From Cytophagales bacterium UBA2561 (GTDB lineage Bacteria > Bacteroidota > Bacteroidia > Cytophagales > Thermoflexibacteraceae): DNA of 21,582 nt. The stretch spans positions 1 to 21,582 of the forward strand of contig DDLX01000024.1 of NCBI GenBank assembly GCA_002340355.1, in the 5' to 3' direction. The notes beneath the pieces were generated by a model. It ran no database searches, was not told the DNA's origin, and saw only the letters and a program-made list of their open reading frames with translations. The position numbers were made by a program, and so were the translations under genes. Of the stretch, positions 1 through 7,334 are shown one piece after another (positions within the stretch are counted from its first letter, which is position 1; each line of letters begins with the position of its first letter).

Positions 1-76
1 ATATTTTTAGTAGATTTTTTCAAGAAAATAAATGTTATAAAAAAATATACAACTCAATAATTTTTCAGTTTAGGAT

Positions 77-466
77 TCATTTTTTCAACATCTGAATAAT
101 TTCGCCATAAGTTTCCAACTTTTGGGCTAATTGGTCAAATTCTGCACGGCTAACCATTTCTTCAAGTTGTTGTTTTAATTCTTCATTTTCAGTTTTTAAG
201 GTTTCTAATTCAGTCTCTAAGGCTTCATAATTTTTACGGCTGACCGTATCAACTAATTGCCCTTTGATTTCTTCGGATTGTCCAATCAAATAAAAATAAT
301 TAATTCCATTTTCGACTAAAAATTGTGTATAATTCCAATTTGGATTTGTAATTTTATTAGATTCAATTCGTCCAATAGATTGATTACTTAATCCTAATTT
401 TTTAGCAATCATATTTTGAGATAAACCAAGAAATTCCCTTGCTTTTTTAAAACGCTCACTTAACAT
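77..466 (-). CDS. XRE-family helix-turn-helix transcriptional regulator with C-terminal coiled coil
   Basis: This 129-residue protein has an N-terminal helix-turn-helix of the Cro/C1 (XRE) type at about residues 2-57. The core 'LSQNMIAKKLGLSNQSIGRIE' region gives the classic pattern in which the second helix (NQSIGRIES) would read DNA. Residues about 75-128 are a long charged, leucine-rich helix (LETELETLKTENEELKQQLE) with heptad spacing, so it probably dimerises through a coiled coil. There is no LexA/S24 peptidase domain, so it is not the self-cleaving phage-repressor type. It is transcribed away from an 85-residue gene, and the gap between them holds a perfect 10-base inverted repeat that is a natural candidate for its operator. 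Autoregulation and repression of the divergent gene are inferences. The ligand and physiological role are unknown. Confidence 0.9.
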   Translation of the reverse strand: MLSERFKKAREFLGLSQNMIAKKLGLSNQSIGRIESNKITNPNWNYTQFLVENGINYFYLIGQSEEIKGQLVDTVSRKNYEALETELETLKTENEELKQQLEEMVSRAEFDQLAQKLETYGEIIQMLKK

Positions 467-521
467 TTTTGACCTTTATTTATTTTAAATAGTATTTTTT
501 AATTAATTTGAGGGATTAGAT

Positions 522-551
522 AAAAGTACTATGTATAAAATTAGTACTTTT
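522..551. promoter_or_regulatory. Perfect inverted repeat, candidate operator between divergent genes
   Basis: AAAAGTACTA (522-531) and TAGTACTTTT (542-551) are exact reverse complements separated by 10 bases. Each arm contains the self-complementary hexamer AGTACT, and the two hexamers start 18 bases apart. The repeat lies between the XRE regulator (start codon ending at 466) and the downstream + strand gene (start at 652), just upstream of a TAnnTTTG element at 565-572. That places it where a dimeric repressor could block the promoter. The operator role is an inference. Confidence 0.6.
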
Positions 552-564
552 GTCTAAATTTCAT

Positions 565-572
565 TATCTTTG
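565..572 (+). promoter_or_regulatory. Candidate -7 element (TAnnTTTG) for the 85-residue gene
   Basis: TATCTTTG matches the Bacteroidota -7 consensus TAnnTTTG exactly and is the same octamer as in the tRNA promoter of this window. No clean TTTG -33 element sits 19-20 bases upstream (TTAG is found there), which would fit a promoter that is weak or regulated. The inverted repeat at 522-551 covers the -33 zone. The predicted transcript would have a leader of about 70 bases. Confidence 0.45.
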
Positions 573-651
573 TTTTAATAAAACGAAGTTTAAAAATCCT
601 TCTTTCACAAAGTATTAGCTTTGTTGATAAGGGCAAAAAATCATATTTCCA

Positions 652-909
652 ATGACCAACAAAGATAATGAAACGAAATTTATCTTAAAAGGTAAATTAT
701 CGGAACAACTTGCAGAAATGTATTTACAAATCAATAACCCTTCTAATCAAGACCTCAGAAAATTGAAAGATGAATTGACTGACAGCAGTTTAGAATTATT
801 ATGCAACTTACATTACATGGAAGAACCATTGATGAAAGACTTTTTGACTGCTTTGTTGCAAGTTCGAGGTATTCTTTCGGTTTTGGAAGTGGAAAGTGTC
901 GAAAAATAA
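652..909 (+). CDS. Small acidic protein of unknown function
   Basis: This 85-residue soluble protein starts at ATG 652. It has no signal peptide, membrane segment or motif that I recognise. It is rich in Leu, Glu and Lys and is predicted to be largely helical (for example LKDELTDSSLELLCNLHY and LLQVRGILSVLEV). It lies immediately downstream of the putative operator and TATCTTTG element, and it is divergent from the XRE regulator. It ends 43 bases before the preferred start of the Crp-like gene, with which it could be cotranscribed. Its position suggests it is the target of the XRE protein, possibly as an effector or antitoxin-like partner, but nothing in the sequence proves that. The codon pattern and the overlap-free frame support it being a real gene. 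Confidence 0.7.
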   Translation: MTNKDNETKFILKGKLSEQLAEMYLQINNPSNQDLRKLKDELTDSSLELLCNLHYMEEPLMKDFLTALLQVRGILSVLEVESVEK

Positions 910-952
910 ACGAATATTGTATATTTTAGGTGGTGATGATAATAAGAAAAAG

Positions 953-1504
953 ATGAAAAATACGCTTACATTAATTGAAGAATTAGAATATCAGGGGAAA
1001 GTAAAAACCTTTATTCCAAAACAAATCTTTGTAAGAGAAGGAGAGTTTCCTAATAAAATCGGAATCATTAAAAAAGGGCTTTTTAGATATTACTATTTGA
1101 CAAAGGAAGGAAAAGAGTTTACTAAAGTTTTTATGAAAGAAGGAGATATTATTGCATCATATACCTCAATGATTTCAGGAGAAAAATCTTACTACACAAT
1201 TGAGGCTATTGAACAATCTGAGATAATTGAAATAAGTTACCTTCAATGGAATAAACTTAGAAGCACAGATTCCAAATGGGATAAATTTCTAATTACATTT
1301 CTCGAAAAAGGATATGGAATCAAAGAAAAAAGGGAAAGAGAATTTTTACTTATGGATAGCGAAAAAAGATACAAATCATTTTTGAAAGAATATCCTAATC
1401 TTGAAAGTAGGGTAAAACAACATATGATTGCTTCTTACATAGGAATTACACCAATAGCATTAAGCAGAATCAGACGAAGAATGAAACGTATAAACCTATG
1501 TTAA
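953..1504 (+). CDS. Crp/Fnr-family transcriptional regulator
   Basis: The protein has 183 residues from ATG 953. An upstream in-frame GTG at 896 would add 19 residues that overlap the previous gene and do not look like family sequence. Residues about 15-110 form a cyclic-nucleotide-binding-like beta roll (FVREGEFPNKIGIIKKGLFR, then EGDIIASYTSMISGE, then IEAIEQSEIIEIS). Residues about 140-178 contain the C-terminal winged helix of the HTH_Crp_2 type (QHMIASYIGITPIALSRIRR), whose recognition helix is PIALSRIRRR. The canonical cAMP-binding RxS motif is not evident, as in many Bacteroidota Crp-like regulators, so the ligand is unknown. The C-terminus is slightly short but the fold appears complete. 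It may control its neighbours, including the methyltransferase-like gene 56 bases downstream, but that is conjecture. Confidence 0.88.
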   Translation: MKNTLTLIEELEYQGKVKTFIPKQIFVREGEFPNKIGIIKKGLFRYYYLTKEGKEFTKVFMKEGDIIASYTSMISGEKSYYTIEAIEQSEIIEISYLQWNKLRSTDSKWDKFLITFLEKGYGIKEKREREFLLMDSEKRYKSFLKEYPNLESRVKQHMIASYIGITPIALSRIRRRMKRINLC

Positions 1505-1560
1505 TGAATTGTTGATGATGGGTTGAGAACTTTGCTTTTTTAATAAAAATTTAAATTCTC

Positions 1561-2004
1561 ATGAAAAAAGTAATTCCACCTGTTTTATTCATTCTCTGTG
1601 CTTTCCTAATAATAGGATTGAGATTTCTGACACCAGAACAACCATTCCTAATGCCACCAATTTCTTATATAGGAACCGCATTTATACTATTTGGCTTAGG
1701 CATTACGGTTAAAATCGGAAAATTATTTGATAAGGTAAATACTGAAATTCACACCTTTAAAAAGCCAAGACAATTAATTCAAAGTGGTTTTTTCAAAATT
1801 AGCCGAAACCCAATATATCTTGGATTCACAATTTCGTTGATTGGTGTTTGGATTTTAATAGGTAATTTAATTGGGCTAATTGGAATTTTGATTTTTTTCT
1901 TAATTTCTAATTTTTGGTATATTCCTTATGAAGAAAAAACGCTGAAAAAAGAGTTTGGGGAAGAATACGTAATCTATAAATCTAAGGTTAGAAGATGGAT
2001 TTAA
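1561..2004 (+). CDS. Isoprenylcysteine carboxyl methyltransferase (ICMT/PEMT)-like small membrane protein
   Basis: This 147-residue integral membrane protein has about four hydrophobic segments: residues about 4-22, 30-50, 86-103 and 105-120. The family signature is SRNPIYLG at 81-88, followed near the C-terminus by a conserved E-E/FG-EY motif (YEEKTLKKEFGEEYVIYKSK). This is the S-adenosylmethionine-binding arrangement of the ICMT/PEMT fold. Eukaryotic ICMT methylates prenylated cysteines and PEMT methylates phosphatidylethanolamine. Bacterial members such as this one have no assigned substrate, so only a SAM-dependent membrane methyltransferase role is inferred. The length is normal for the bacterial family. 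The gene follows the Crp-like regulator in the same direction and is followed by a folded palindromic stretch at 2018-2151. Confidence 0.85.
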   Translation: MKKVIPPVLFILCAFLIIGLRFLTPEQPFLMPPISYIGTAFILFGLGITVKIGKLFDKVNTEIHTFKKPRQLIQSGFFKISRNPIYLGFTISLIGVWILIGNLIGLIGILIFFLISNFWYIPYEEKTLKKEFGEEYVIYKSKVRRWI

Positions 2005-2017
2005 AAACAAATACTAC

Positions 2018-2151
2018 CGCCAACAAGACATAAAAGGCTCTTTAGTTGTGTGAAATCCTTAGTTTATGATGGTTTCGCACAACAATTAAAATCGGACAAT
2101 CTGACTCAAGTTTGATAAAAAGATTTATTTTCTTTAAATAATTTCGTTGGC
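2018..2151 (+). repeat. Long imperfect palindrome (attC-like layout) downstream of the methyltransferase-like gene
   Basis: GCCAAC at 2019-2024 and GTTGGC at 2146-2151 are exact reverse complements bounding about 130 bases. Inside lies a stem: 2045-2057 (GTTGTGTGAAATC) pairs with 2071-2083 (GGTTTCGCACAAC) with two G-U pairs and a 13-base loop. An imperfect palindrome of this length starting shortly after a stop codon, with outer boxes ending AAC and beginning GTT, resembles integron attC sites. However, the core boxes depart from RYYYAAC/GTTRRRY at one position each, and no integrase gene is in view. It could also be a terminator or a dispersed repeat. Confidence 0.4.
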
Positions 2152-2164
2152 TTATGTTGACCTT

Positions 2165-2188
2165 TTGCCAAGTCTCTGGCTTGGTATC
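2165..2188 (+). repeat. Short hairpin, degenerate copy of the CTTGGTAAG-type repeat
   Basis: GCCAAG at 2167-2172 pairs with CTTGGT at 2180-2185 around a 7-base loop. The same GCCAAG/CTTGGT core appears in the longer hairpins at 7193-7223 and 18570-18600, so I treat this as a decayed member of the same family. It lies just past the 3' end of the xisI-like remnant. Confidence 0.45.
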
Positions 2189-2224
2189 TATTTTTCGAAG
2201 TAGAGGTGTTATAATCTAAATATT

Positions 2225-2545
2225 TTAACCGAAAATCAACTCCCGCATTTGAGGCGAAATAAAAAGCAGGAATAATGTCTTTTTTGGGATGCCTTTTTTG
2301 ATGAATATTTCACCAATTCCCAAATCAGTATTATCACAACGTAGCCAAACCATGCCATCTTTTTTTAATTTCAAATGCACAACAGGATGATAAAAACGCT
2401 TGCTGTCAACTCAACTGTCACACATGAAAATATATTATTCTCATTGCAAATCAAAGCTCAAAATTGTTTCTATATCTTCATCTTTATCAAGTATCTGACT
2501 AATTTCAGTCAAAACTTTTTCTATGATTTAATTTCAGGAATCCAT
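2225..2545 (-). pseudogene. Decayed XisI-like element excision factor
   Basis: Read on the minus strand from ATG at 2545, one frame of 107 codons ends at TAA (2225-2227), which is the usual XisI length of about 110 residues. It contains five internal stops, at codons 4, 6, 35, 37 and 45. Between the stops the reading still resembles XisI. IIEKVLTEISQI corresponds to the N-terminal helix. YIFMCDS-stop-VDSKR corresponds to the central strand, with the stop (TGA) where the family has Trp. HLKLKKDGMVWLRCDNTDLG and then IGEIFIKKGIPKK correspond to the HldIkdGKIWIq-dgTe-gIa-eLv-GvPK region. At the A6 run (2284-2289) the next frame continues as KDIIPAF, so a frameshift may exist too. XisI was named in cyanobacterial fdxN element excision and usually follows XisH; no xisH is visible. 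The assignment is from memory of the family pattern. Confidence 0.5.
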
Positions 2546-2747
2546 TGGGTGAAAAATCAGAATCTTTTAATTCGATTTCTTTCCAAATTGACAATTTTTT
2601 GAGCTGGAGAAGTATAAATTCTGGCTACTAAAAAAAAATTCTACTCAACTTGTGGAATCCTCATTTCATCTGCATCTTACCTACGAAACGCACAAAAATT
2701 TCCCTGCAGGTCATTTCAGTTTCATTTAAAACTCATCGAAAAGTGAG
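2546..2747. other. Intergenic stretch upstream of the alpha-2-macroglobulin-like gene
   Basis: About 200 bases with no gene or promoter that I can support. A minus-strand frame stays open for about 39 codons (PEFILLQLKKLSIWKEI and onward) but has no start and no recognisable family. It may be further remnant sequence attached to the xisI-like pseudogene. No TAnnTTTG element is present close to the start of the next gene. Confidence 0.4.
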
Positions 2748-2783
2748 ATGAAATTTAGTCTTAAATTCTTAATTTTCAGAAAA

Positions 2784-5700
2784 ATGAATACAGGTCGTAA
2801 ATCTATATTGACGGTTGTCTTGTTGGCGGTAGTCGGAATTTTTGGGGTACTTTCCGCCGAACGATTTTCACAAAATATCAAAGTTATGAATGATAATCCT
2901 TTGTTAGTCGAACTAAAAAAACAACTTGCCAAATTTTCCGAAGAACGGGCTGGCGAACGAGTTTATTTACATTTCGATAAGCCATTTTACAAGCCCAGTG
3001 AAACGATTTGGTTTCAGGCGTATATTCGCAATGAAGGAAATATGAAACCTGCTAAAAGTCAGTTGGTTCATGTCGAATTTATCAATCCAAAAGGCAATGT
3101 TGAGAAGCATTTGCGATTGATTGCCAAAGACGGTTCAGCAAGCGGTGATATTCCTTTGGATGAGGAAATTGCAGGAGGTTTGTACAAAATCAAAGCTTAC
3201 ACCAACTGGCAAAAAAATGACGAATCACCTTTTTATTATGAGCGTGATATTCAGGTACAAAAAGTCGTTTTGCCACGTCTCAAAATGAAACCTGATTTCG
3301 AAAAAGATGCCTATGGTGCAGGTGATAAAGTTACGGCAACTTTGGAACTTCAAACTCTTGAAAATCAGCCATTGAAAAATTATGAGTTTTCTTATGTGGC
3401 TTCCTTGAATGGTAAAGAGGTTTTACGGAAAAAATCTAAAACAGATGAAAACGGAAAAGCCAAAGTTACTTTTGGTTTACCAAATAAAATCACGACTACG
3501 GATGGGCTTTTGAACTTTATGATAAATTATGAAGGACGTACCGAGTCGGTTTCCCGTTCGATTCCTATCTTATTGAATAACATCAAATTAGCCTTGTTTC
3601 CAGAAGGTGGTGATTTGGTCGAAAGTTTAGAGACTAAGGTTGCTTTTCAAGCATTAAATGAGTTCGATAAACCAGCCGATTTCCAAGCTATTGTGGTAGA
3701 TAATTCAGGAAATGAAATTTTAAAGTTTAATTCTTTCCATAAGGGCATGGGTGCGTTTTCATTCACTCCTCAAAAGGGAAAAGATTACAAAATCAAAATC
3801 ACCAATCCCAAAGGAATTAAGGAAACTTTTGACTTGCCAGAGGCTTTGCCAAGAGGTTATATTTTGAACACCGAAATTCAAGAAAATGACCAAGTGGCTT
3901 TAAAAATTCGCACAACCGAAAAAGAAGAATTATCGGTTATTGGACAGGTTCGAGGACAAGCTTTTTACTCGAGTGCTTTTAATTCTGTTCGAGGTGATAA
4001 TACCATTTTGGTTGATGTTTCGGATGCTCCAATGGGAGTTGCTCAATTTACAGTTTTCGACAAAAAAGGCATTGAACGTGCTGAACGTTTGGTTTTTATC
4101 AATAAGAAAAATCAATTAAATATTGAAATTTCTACGGATAAAGAAAAATACTTGCCTCGTGAAAAAGTACAAGTAACCATCAAGGTTAAGGACGAAAGAG
4201 GAATGCCAATTCCTGCTAATTTATCACTTTCGGTTACGGATGATAAATTACTTTCTTTTGCTGATGACAAACAAGGTACAATTCTCTCGAAATTATTGCT
4301 TGAGCCTGATTTGACGGGTAAAGTTGAAGAGCCTAATTTTTACTTTGACGACAAAGAATCCAAAGCTAATCAAGCCCTTGATTATTTACTAATGACACAA
4401 GGCTGGCGCAAATTTACATGGGAAAAAATTCGAAAAGATACTCCTTTCCAGCCTGAGTTTTCAATCGAAAATACACTTGTTGGAGGTACGGTTTATGCCA
4501 ATGGCAATCCTTTGAAAAGTGCAAAAGTCCAAGTTGTAGGGAAAAATTTAAGTGCAATAACTAATGATAAAGGATACTTCCAGTTTGCAAATTTGGACTT
4601 ATCTGAAATTATTACTTTATCGGTAAATGATAAAAACTTCTCAAGCCAAAGTATTCAAGTTAATGAATATCGTACCAATTACAATTTACATTTATATCCA
4701 GTGTATCGTCATGCTACTCGTGGTGGTGGAGTTTTAGAACGGGCTGCTAGGGCAATGGGATTTAACCGAGCTAAAAAAGAGGCTGAAATGGCAATGCCAG
4801 AAGAACCTAAATTAGATAAGGTTGTGGTGGGTGCGCTCCCCCAAATGGATAAAAATATTGCTCCAAAAGTGATGCCTAATGTCGAAGTTCAAAAGCCTGA
4901 TAATGCGAATAAAGACGTAATGGATGGCGATGGTTTTGGTGGTGAGTTGGGAGTTGCTGACGAAGAAATTTTGGATGACCGTTTTGTTCTAAAAGCAAGA
5001 AAAAGAATGGCGATGGATGGTGTAGAAATGGAGGAGGAAAATCCTCTTGAAGTCCTTTATCATCGGAAACGGATTTTTCCAAAAGTTGCATATAATCAAG
5101 ACGATGTTCCTGAAGTTCGGATGGACTTTCGTTCTACCATTTTCTGGAAAGGAGATATCCAAACCGATAAACGAGGAAAAGCGACCTTAGAATTTTACAA
5201 TTCTGATGAAGTTACTTCTTTCCGAATTACTGCCGAAGGAATTGGGGTGGATGGTTTGGTTGGACATTCGGAAATGACGTATTTTACACAATTACCTTTT
5301 AGTATGAGTGTTAAAGTTCCTGTAGCCGTTACGATGGGCGATAAATTGCAAATTCCTTTGACCTTGAAAAATAACACGAAAAAAACACTTTCTGGGAAAT
5401 TGGAGATTCTTTCGCCTAAAGCATGGAAAGCTAACTTTAAAGGTTCACAAAGTCAAACCATTTCCGCAGGAGAAACCAAAACAATCTATTTGGATTACAC
5501 AGTTTTGAACCAGCCCAGCAAAGGCGATTTTACCGCAAAATTCAAAAGTAATTGGGCAAAAGATGCTTTTAATCAGGAAGTTATAACCGAAGCCAAAGGT
5601 TTTCCCGTAGCAGTTTCAATGTCTGGAAATGAAGCTGAAAAAGAATATAAATTCAAAGTAACAAATCCGATTGAAGGCACTTTGAAAGCCAATTTTACTG

Positions 5701-7184
5701 CTTTTCCAACTTCATTGAGCGATATGTTGGCAGGTATCGAAAGTATTATTCGAGAGCCTTACGGTTGTTTTGAACAAACTTCTTCAAGTACTTATCCGAA
5801 TATTATGGCTTTGCAATATATGGAAGAATATGAATATGATAATCAGGAAGTTATTGCAAAAGCTCAAAAAATGGTAGATAAAGGTTACAAACGTTTAGTT
5901 TCCTTTGAAACCTCCGAAAAAGGCTATGAATGGTTTGGTGGTGCGCCTGCTCATGAGGCTTTGACAGCTTACGGATTGATGGAATTCAAAGACATGACTT
6001 CGATTTATAATAAGGTTGATAATCAGATGATTAATCGAACAGCAGAATGGCTTTTGAATCGAAAAGATAACAAAGGTGGATTTTTACGAAACCCCAGAGC
6101 CTTAGATAGTTTTGGTGGTGCAAACAAAGAAATTACGGATGCTTACATCGTTTATGCCTTGACCGAAGCAGGTTTTGATTCGGAAAAATTGAGAAAGGAA
6201 ATTGAACAAACCTACGAAATAGCAACAAAATCGCAAGATCCGTATCAAATGGCTTTGTTGGCGAATGCCTTACTCAATTTGAAGGACAAACGAGGTGAAA
6301 AATTGCTTTCGGGTTTGGTCAAAATGCAACAACAAAATGGTAGTTGGAATGGAAAAATTCATTCTATTACTCGTTCAACGGGACAAGGTTTACAAATCGA
6401 AACAACTTCTTTGACGGTTTTGGCTATGTTGAAATCAAGTAAAAAAGCAGTCAAAAATATGGATTTAGGTGTGAAATTTATCTTAAATAATCGCTCTTCT
6501 TATGGTGGTTTTGGCAATACTCAAAGTACGGTTTTAGCCCTCAAAGCCTTGACCGAATATGCTAAATTTGCCAAACGCACTGCCGAATCAGGGGATATTG
6601 AAATTTATTTGAACGGCAAAAAAATTGCTGAAAAACATTACGAAGCAGGTACACAAGATGCGATTACCGTAGAAATTCCAAATAAATTTTTGAAAGAAGG
6701 AGAACATCGTTTGAAGGTCAAATACAAAGGTGTAAAAAATCCATTACCCTACACCGCAGCCATAAATTACACGACTTATTTGCCACAAAGTTCGGATTCT
6801 TGTGCGGTTAATTTGCAGACAAAATTGGCTCAAAATCGAATTAAAACAGGTGAAACAGTTCGGTTTACGGCGACCTTGACCAATACCAAAAAAGAAGGAC
6901 AACCAATGACAATGGCAGTAGTTGGAATTCCAGCAGGTTTAAGTCCGCAGCCTTGGCAATTGAAGGAATTACAAGAGAAGCAAGTATTTGATTATTATGA
7001 GATTATCGGCAATAGTGTGGCATTTTATTACCGCCAAATGAAACCTTCGGAAGCTCGACAAATCAACTTAGATTTGAAGGCTGAAATCCCTGGGGAATAT
7101 GAAGCCATAGCTTCTTCAGCATATCTTTATTACACCAATGAACATAAAAAATGGGTGCAAGCTGAGAAGATTGTCATTCAGTAA
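2784..7184 (+). CDS. Alpha-2-macroglobulin-like protein with thioester motif and inserted carboxypeptidase-regulatory-like domain
   Basis: The protein has 1466 residues from ATG 2784. An in-frame ATG at 2748 would add 12 residues; 2784 is preferred because it puts a Lys/Arg N-region directly before the hydrophobic signal segment SILTVVLLAVVGIFGVLSA. There is no lipobox. The domains in order are: MG2-like (about 50-160, ERVYLHFDKPFYKPSETIWF), further macroglobulin domains to about 560, a carboxypeptidase-regulatory-like domain (about 565-635), a Met/Glu/Asp-rich linker that could act as bait region (about 645-765), the A2M domain (about 780-870, STIFWKGDIQTDKRGKATLE), the thioester domain with the CxEQ motif in PYGCFEQTSS (Cys995, Glu997, Gln998), and a receptor-binding-like C-terminal domain. 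Family members trap proteases in the periplasm or at the cell surface through bait cleavage and thioester attack. No penicillin-binding protein 1C gene, the common proteobacterial neighbour, is adjacent. Confidence 0.93.
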   Translation: MNTGRKSILTVVLLAVVGIFGVLSAERFSQNIKVMNDNPLLVELKKQLAKFSEERAGERVYLHFDKPFYKPSETIWFQAYIRNEGNMKPAKSQLVHVEFINPKGNVEKHLRLIAKDGSASGDIPLDEEIAGGLYKIKAYTNWQKNDESPFYYERDIQVQKVVLPRLKMKPDFEKDAYGAGDKVTATLELQTLENQPLKNYEFSYVASLNGKEVLRKKSKTDENGKAKVTFGLPNKITTTDGLLNFMINYEGRTESVSRSIPILLNNIKLALFPEGGDLVESLETKVAFQALNEFDKPADFQAIVVDNSGNEILKFNSFHKGMGAFSFTPQKGKDYKIKITNPKGIKETFDLPEALPRGYILNTEIQENDQVALKIRTTEKEELSVIGQVRGQAFYSSAFNSVRGDNTILVDVSDAPMGVAQFTVFDKKGIERAERLVFINKKNQLNIEISTDKEKYLPREKVQVTIKVKDERGMPIPANLSLSVTDDKLLSFADDKQGTILSKLLLEPDLTGKVEEPNFYFDDKESKANQALDYLLMTQGWRKFTWEKIRKDTPFQPEFSIENTLVGGTVYANGNPLKSAKVQVVGKNLSAITNDKGYFQFANLDLSEIITLSVNDKNFSSQSIQVNEYRTNYNLHLYPVYRHATRGGGVLERAARAMGFNRAKKEAEMAMPEEPKLDKVVVGALPQMDKNIAPKVMPNVEVQKPDNANKDVMDGDGFGGELGVADEEILDDRFVLKARKRMAMDGVEMEEENPLEVLYHRKRIFPKVAYNQDDVPEVRMDFRSTIFWKGDIQTDKRGKATLEFYNSDEVTSFRITAEGIGVDGLVGHSEMTYFTQLPFSMSVKVPVAVTMGDKLQIPLTLKNNTKKTLSGKLEILSPKAWKANFKGSQSQTISAGETKTIYLDYTVLNQPSKGDFTAKFKSNWAKDAFNQEVITEAKGFPVAVSMSGNEAEKEYKFKVTNPIEGTLKANFTAFPTSLSDMLAGIESIIREPYGCFEQTSSSTYPNIMALQYMEEYEYDNQEVIAKAQKMVDKGYKRLVSFETSEKGYEWFGGAPAHEALTAYGLMEFKDMTSIYNKVDNQMINRTAEWLLNRKDNKGGFLRNPRALDSFGGANKEITDAYIVYALTEAGFDSEKLRKEIEQTYEIATKSQDPYQMALLANALLNLKDKRGEKLLSGLVKMQQQNGSWNGKIHSITRSTGQGLQIETTSLTVLAMLKSSKKAVKNMDLGVKFILNNRSSYGGFGNTQSTVLALKALTEYAKFAKRTAESGDIEIYLNGKKIAEKHYEAGTQDAITVEIPNKFLKEGEHRLKVKYKGVKNPLPYTAAINYTTYLPQSSDSCAVNLQTKLAQNRIKTGETVRFTATLTNTKKEGQPMTMAVVGIPAGLSPQPWQLKELQEKQVFDYYEIIGNSVAFYYRQMKPSEARQINLDLKAEIPGEYEAIASSAYLYYTNEHKKWVQAEKIVIQ

Positions 7185-7192
7185 AATTTCTG

Positions 7193-7223
7193 GACTTGCC
7201 AAGTGTTGAAAGCTTGGTAAGTC
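7193..7223 (+). terminator. Hairpin after the alpha-2-macroglobulin-like gene, probable terminator or dispersed repeat
   Basis: GACTTGCCAAG (7193-7203) pairs with CTTGGTAAGTC (7213-7223) over 11 base pairs with one G-U pair and a 9-base loop. It begins 8 bases after the stop codon. The run of T after it is short (CTTTG), so termination would be modest. Its sequence is closely related to the hairpin at 18570-18600, which suggests a dispersed element used as a terminator. Confidence 0.55.
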
Positions 7224-7334
7224 TTTGCCCAAAACAAATTACGGAAAATTATATCCGCTTTTAAGGTGGCTGTTAGTGTTTGAACTGCCCTATGGAAGTG
7301 ATATCAGTAACCTATACTATTTTTCATCAACCTC

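Noticed and set aside
2375..2602. A 75-codon + strand open frame
   Set aside because: It lies mostly antisense to the XisI-like remnant, whose minus-strand reading has family similarity, and the + strand product resembles nothing and lacks a plausible leader.
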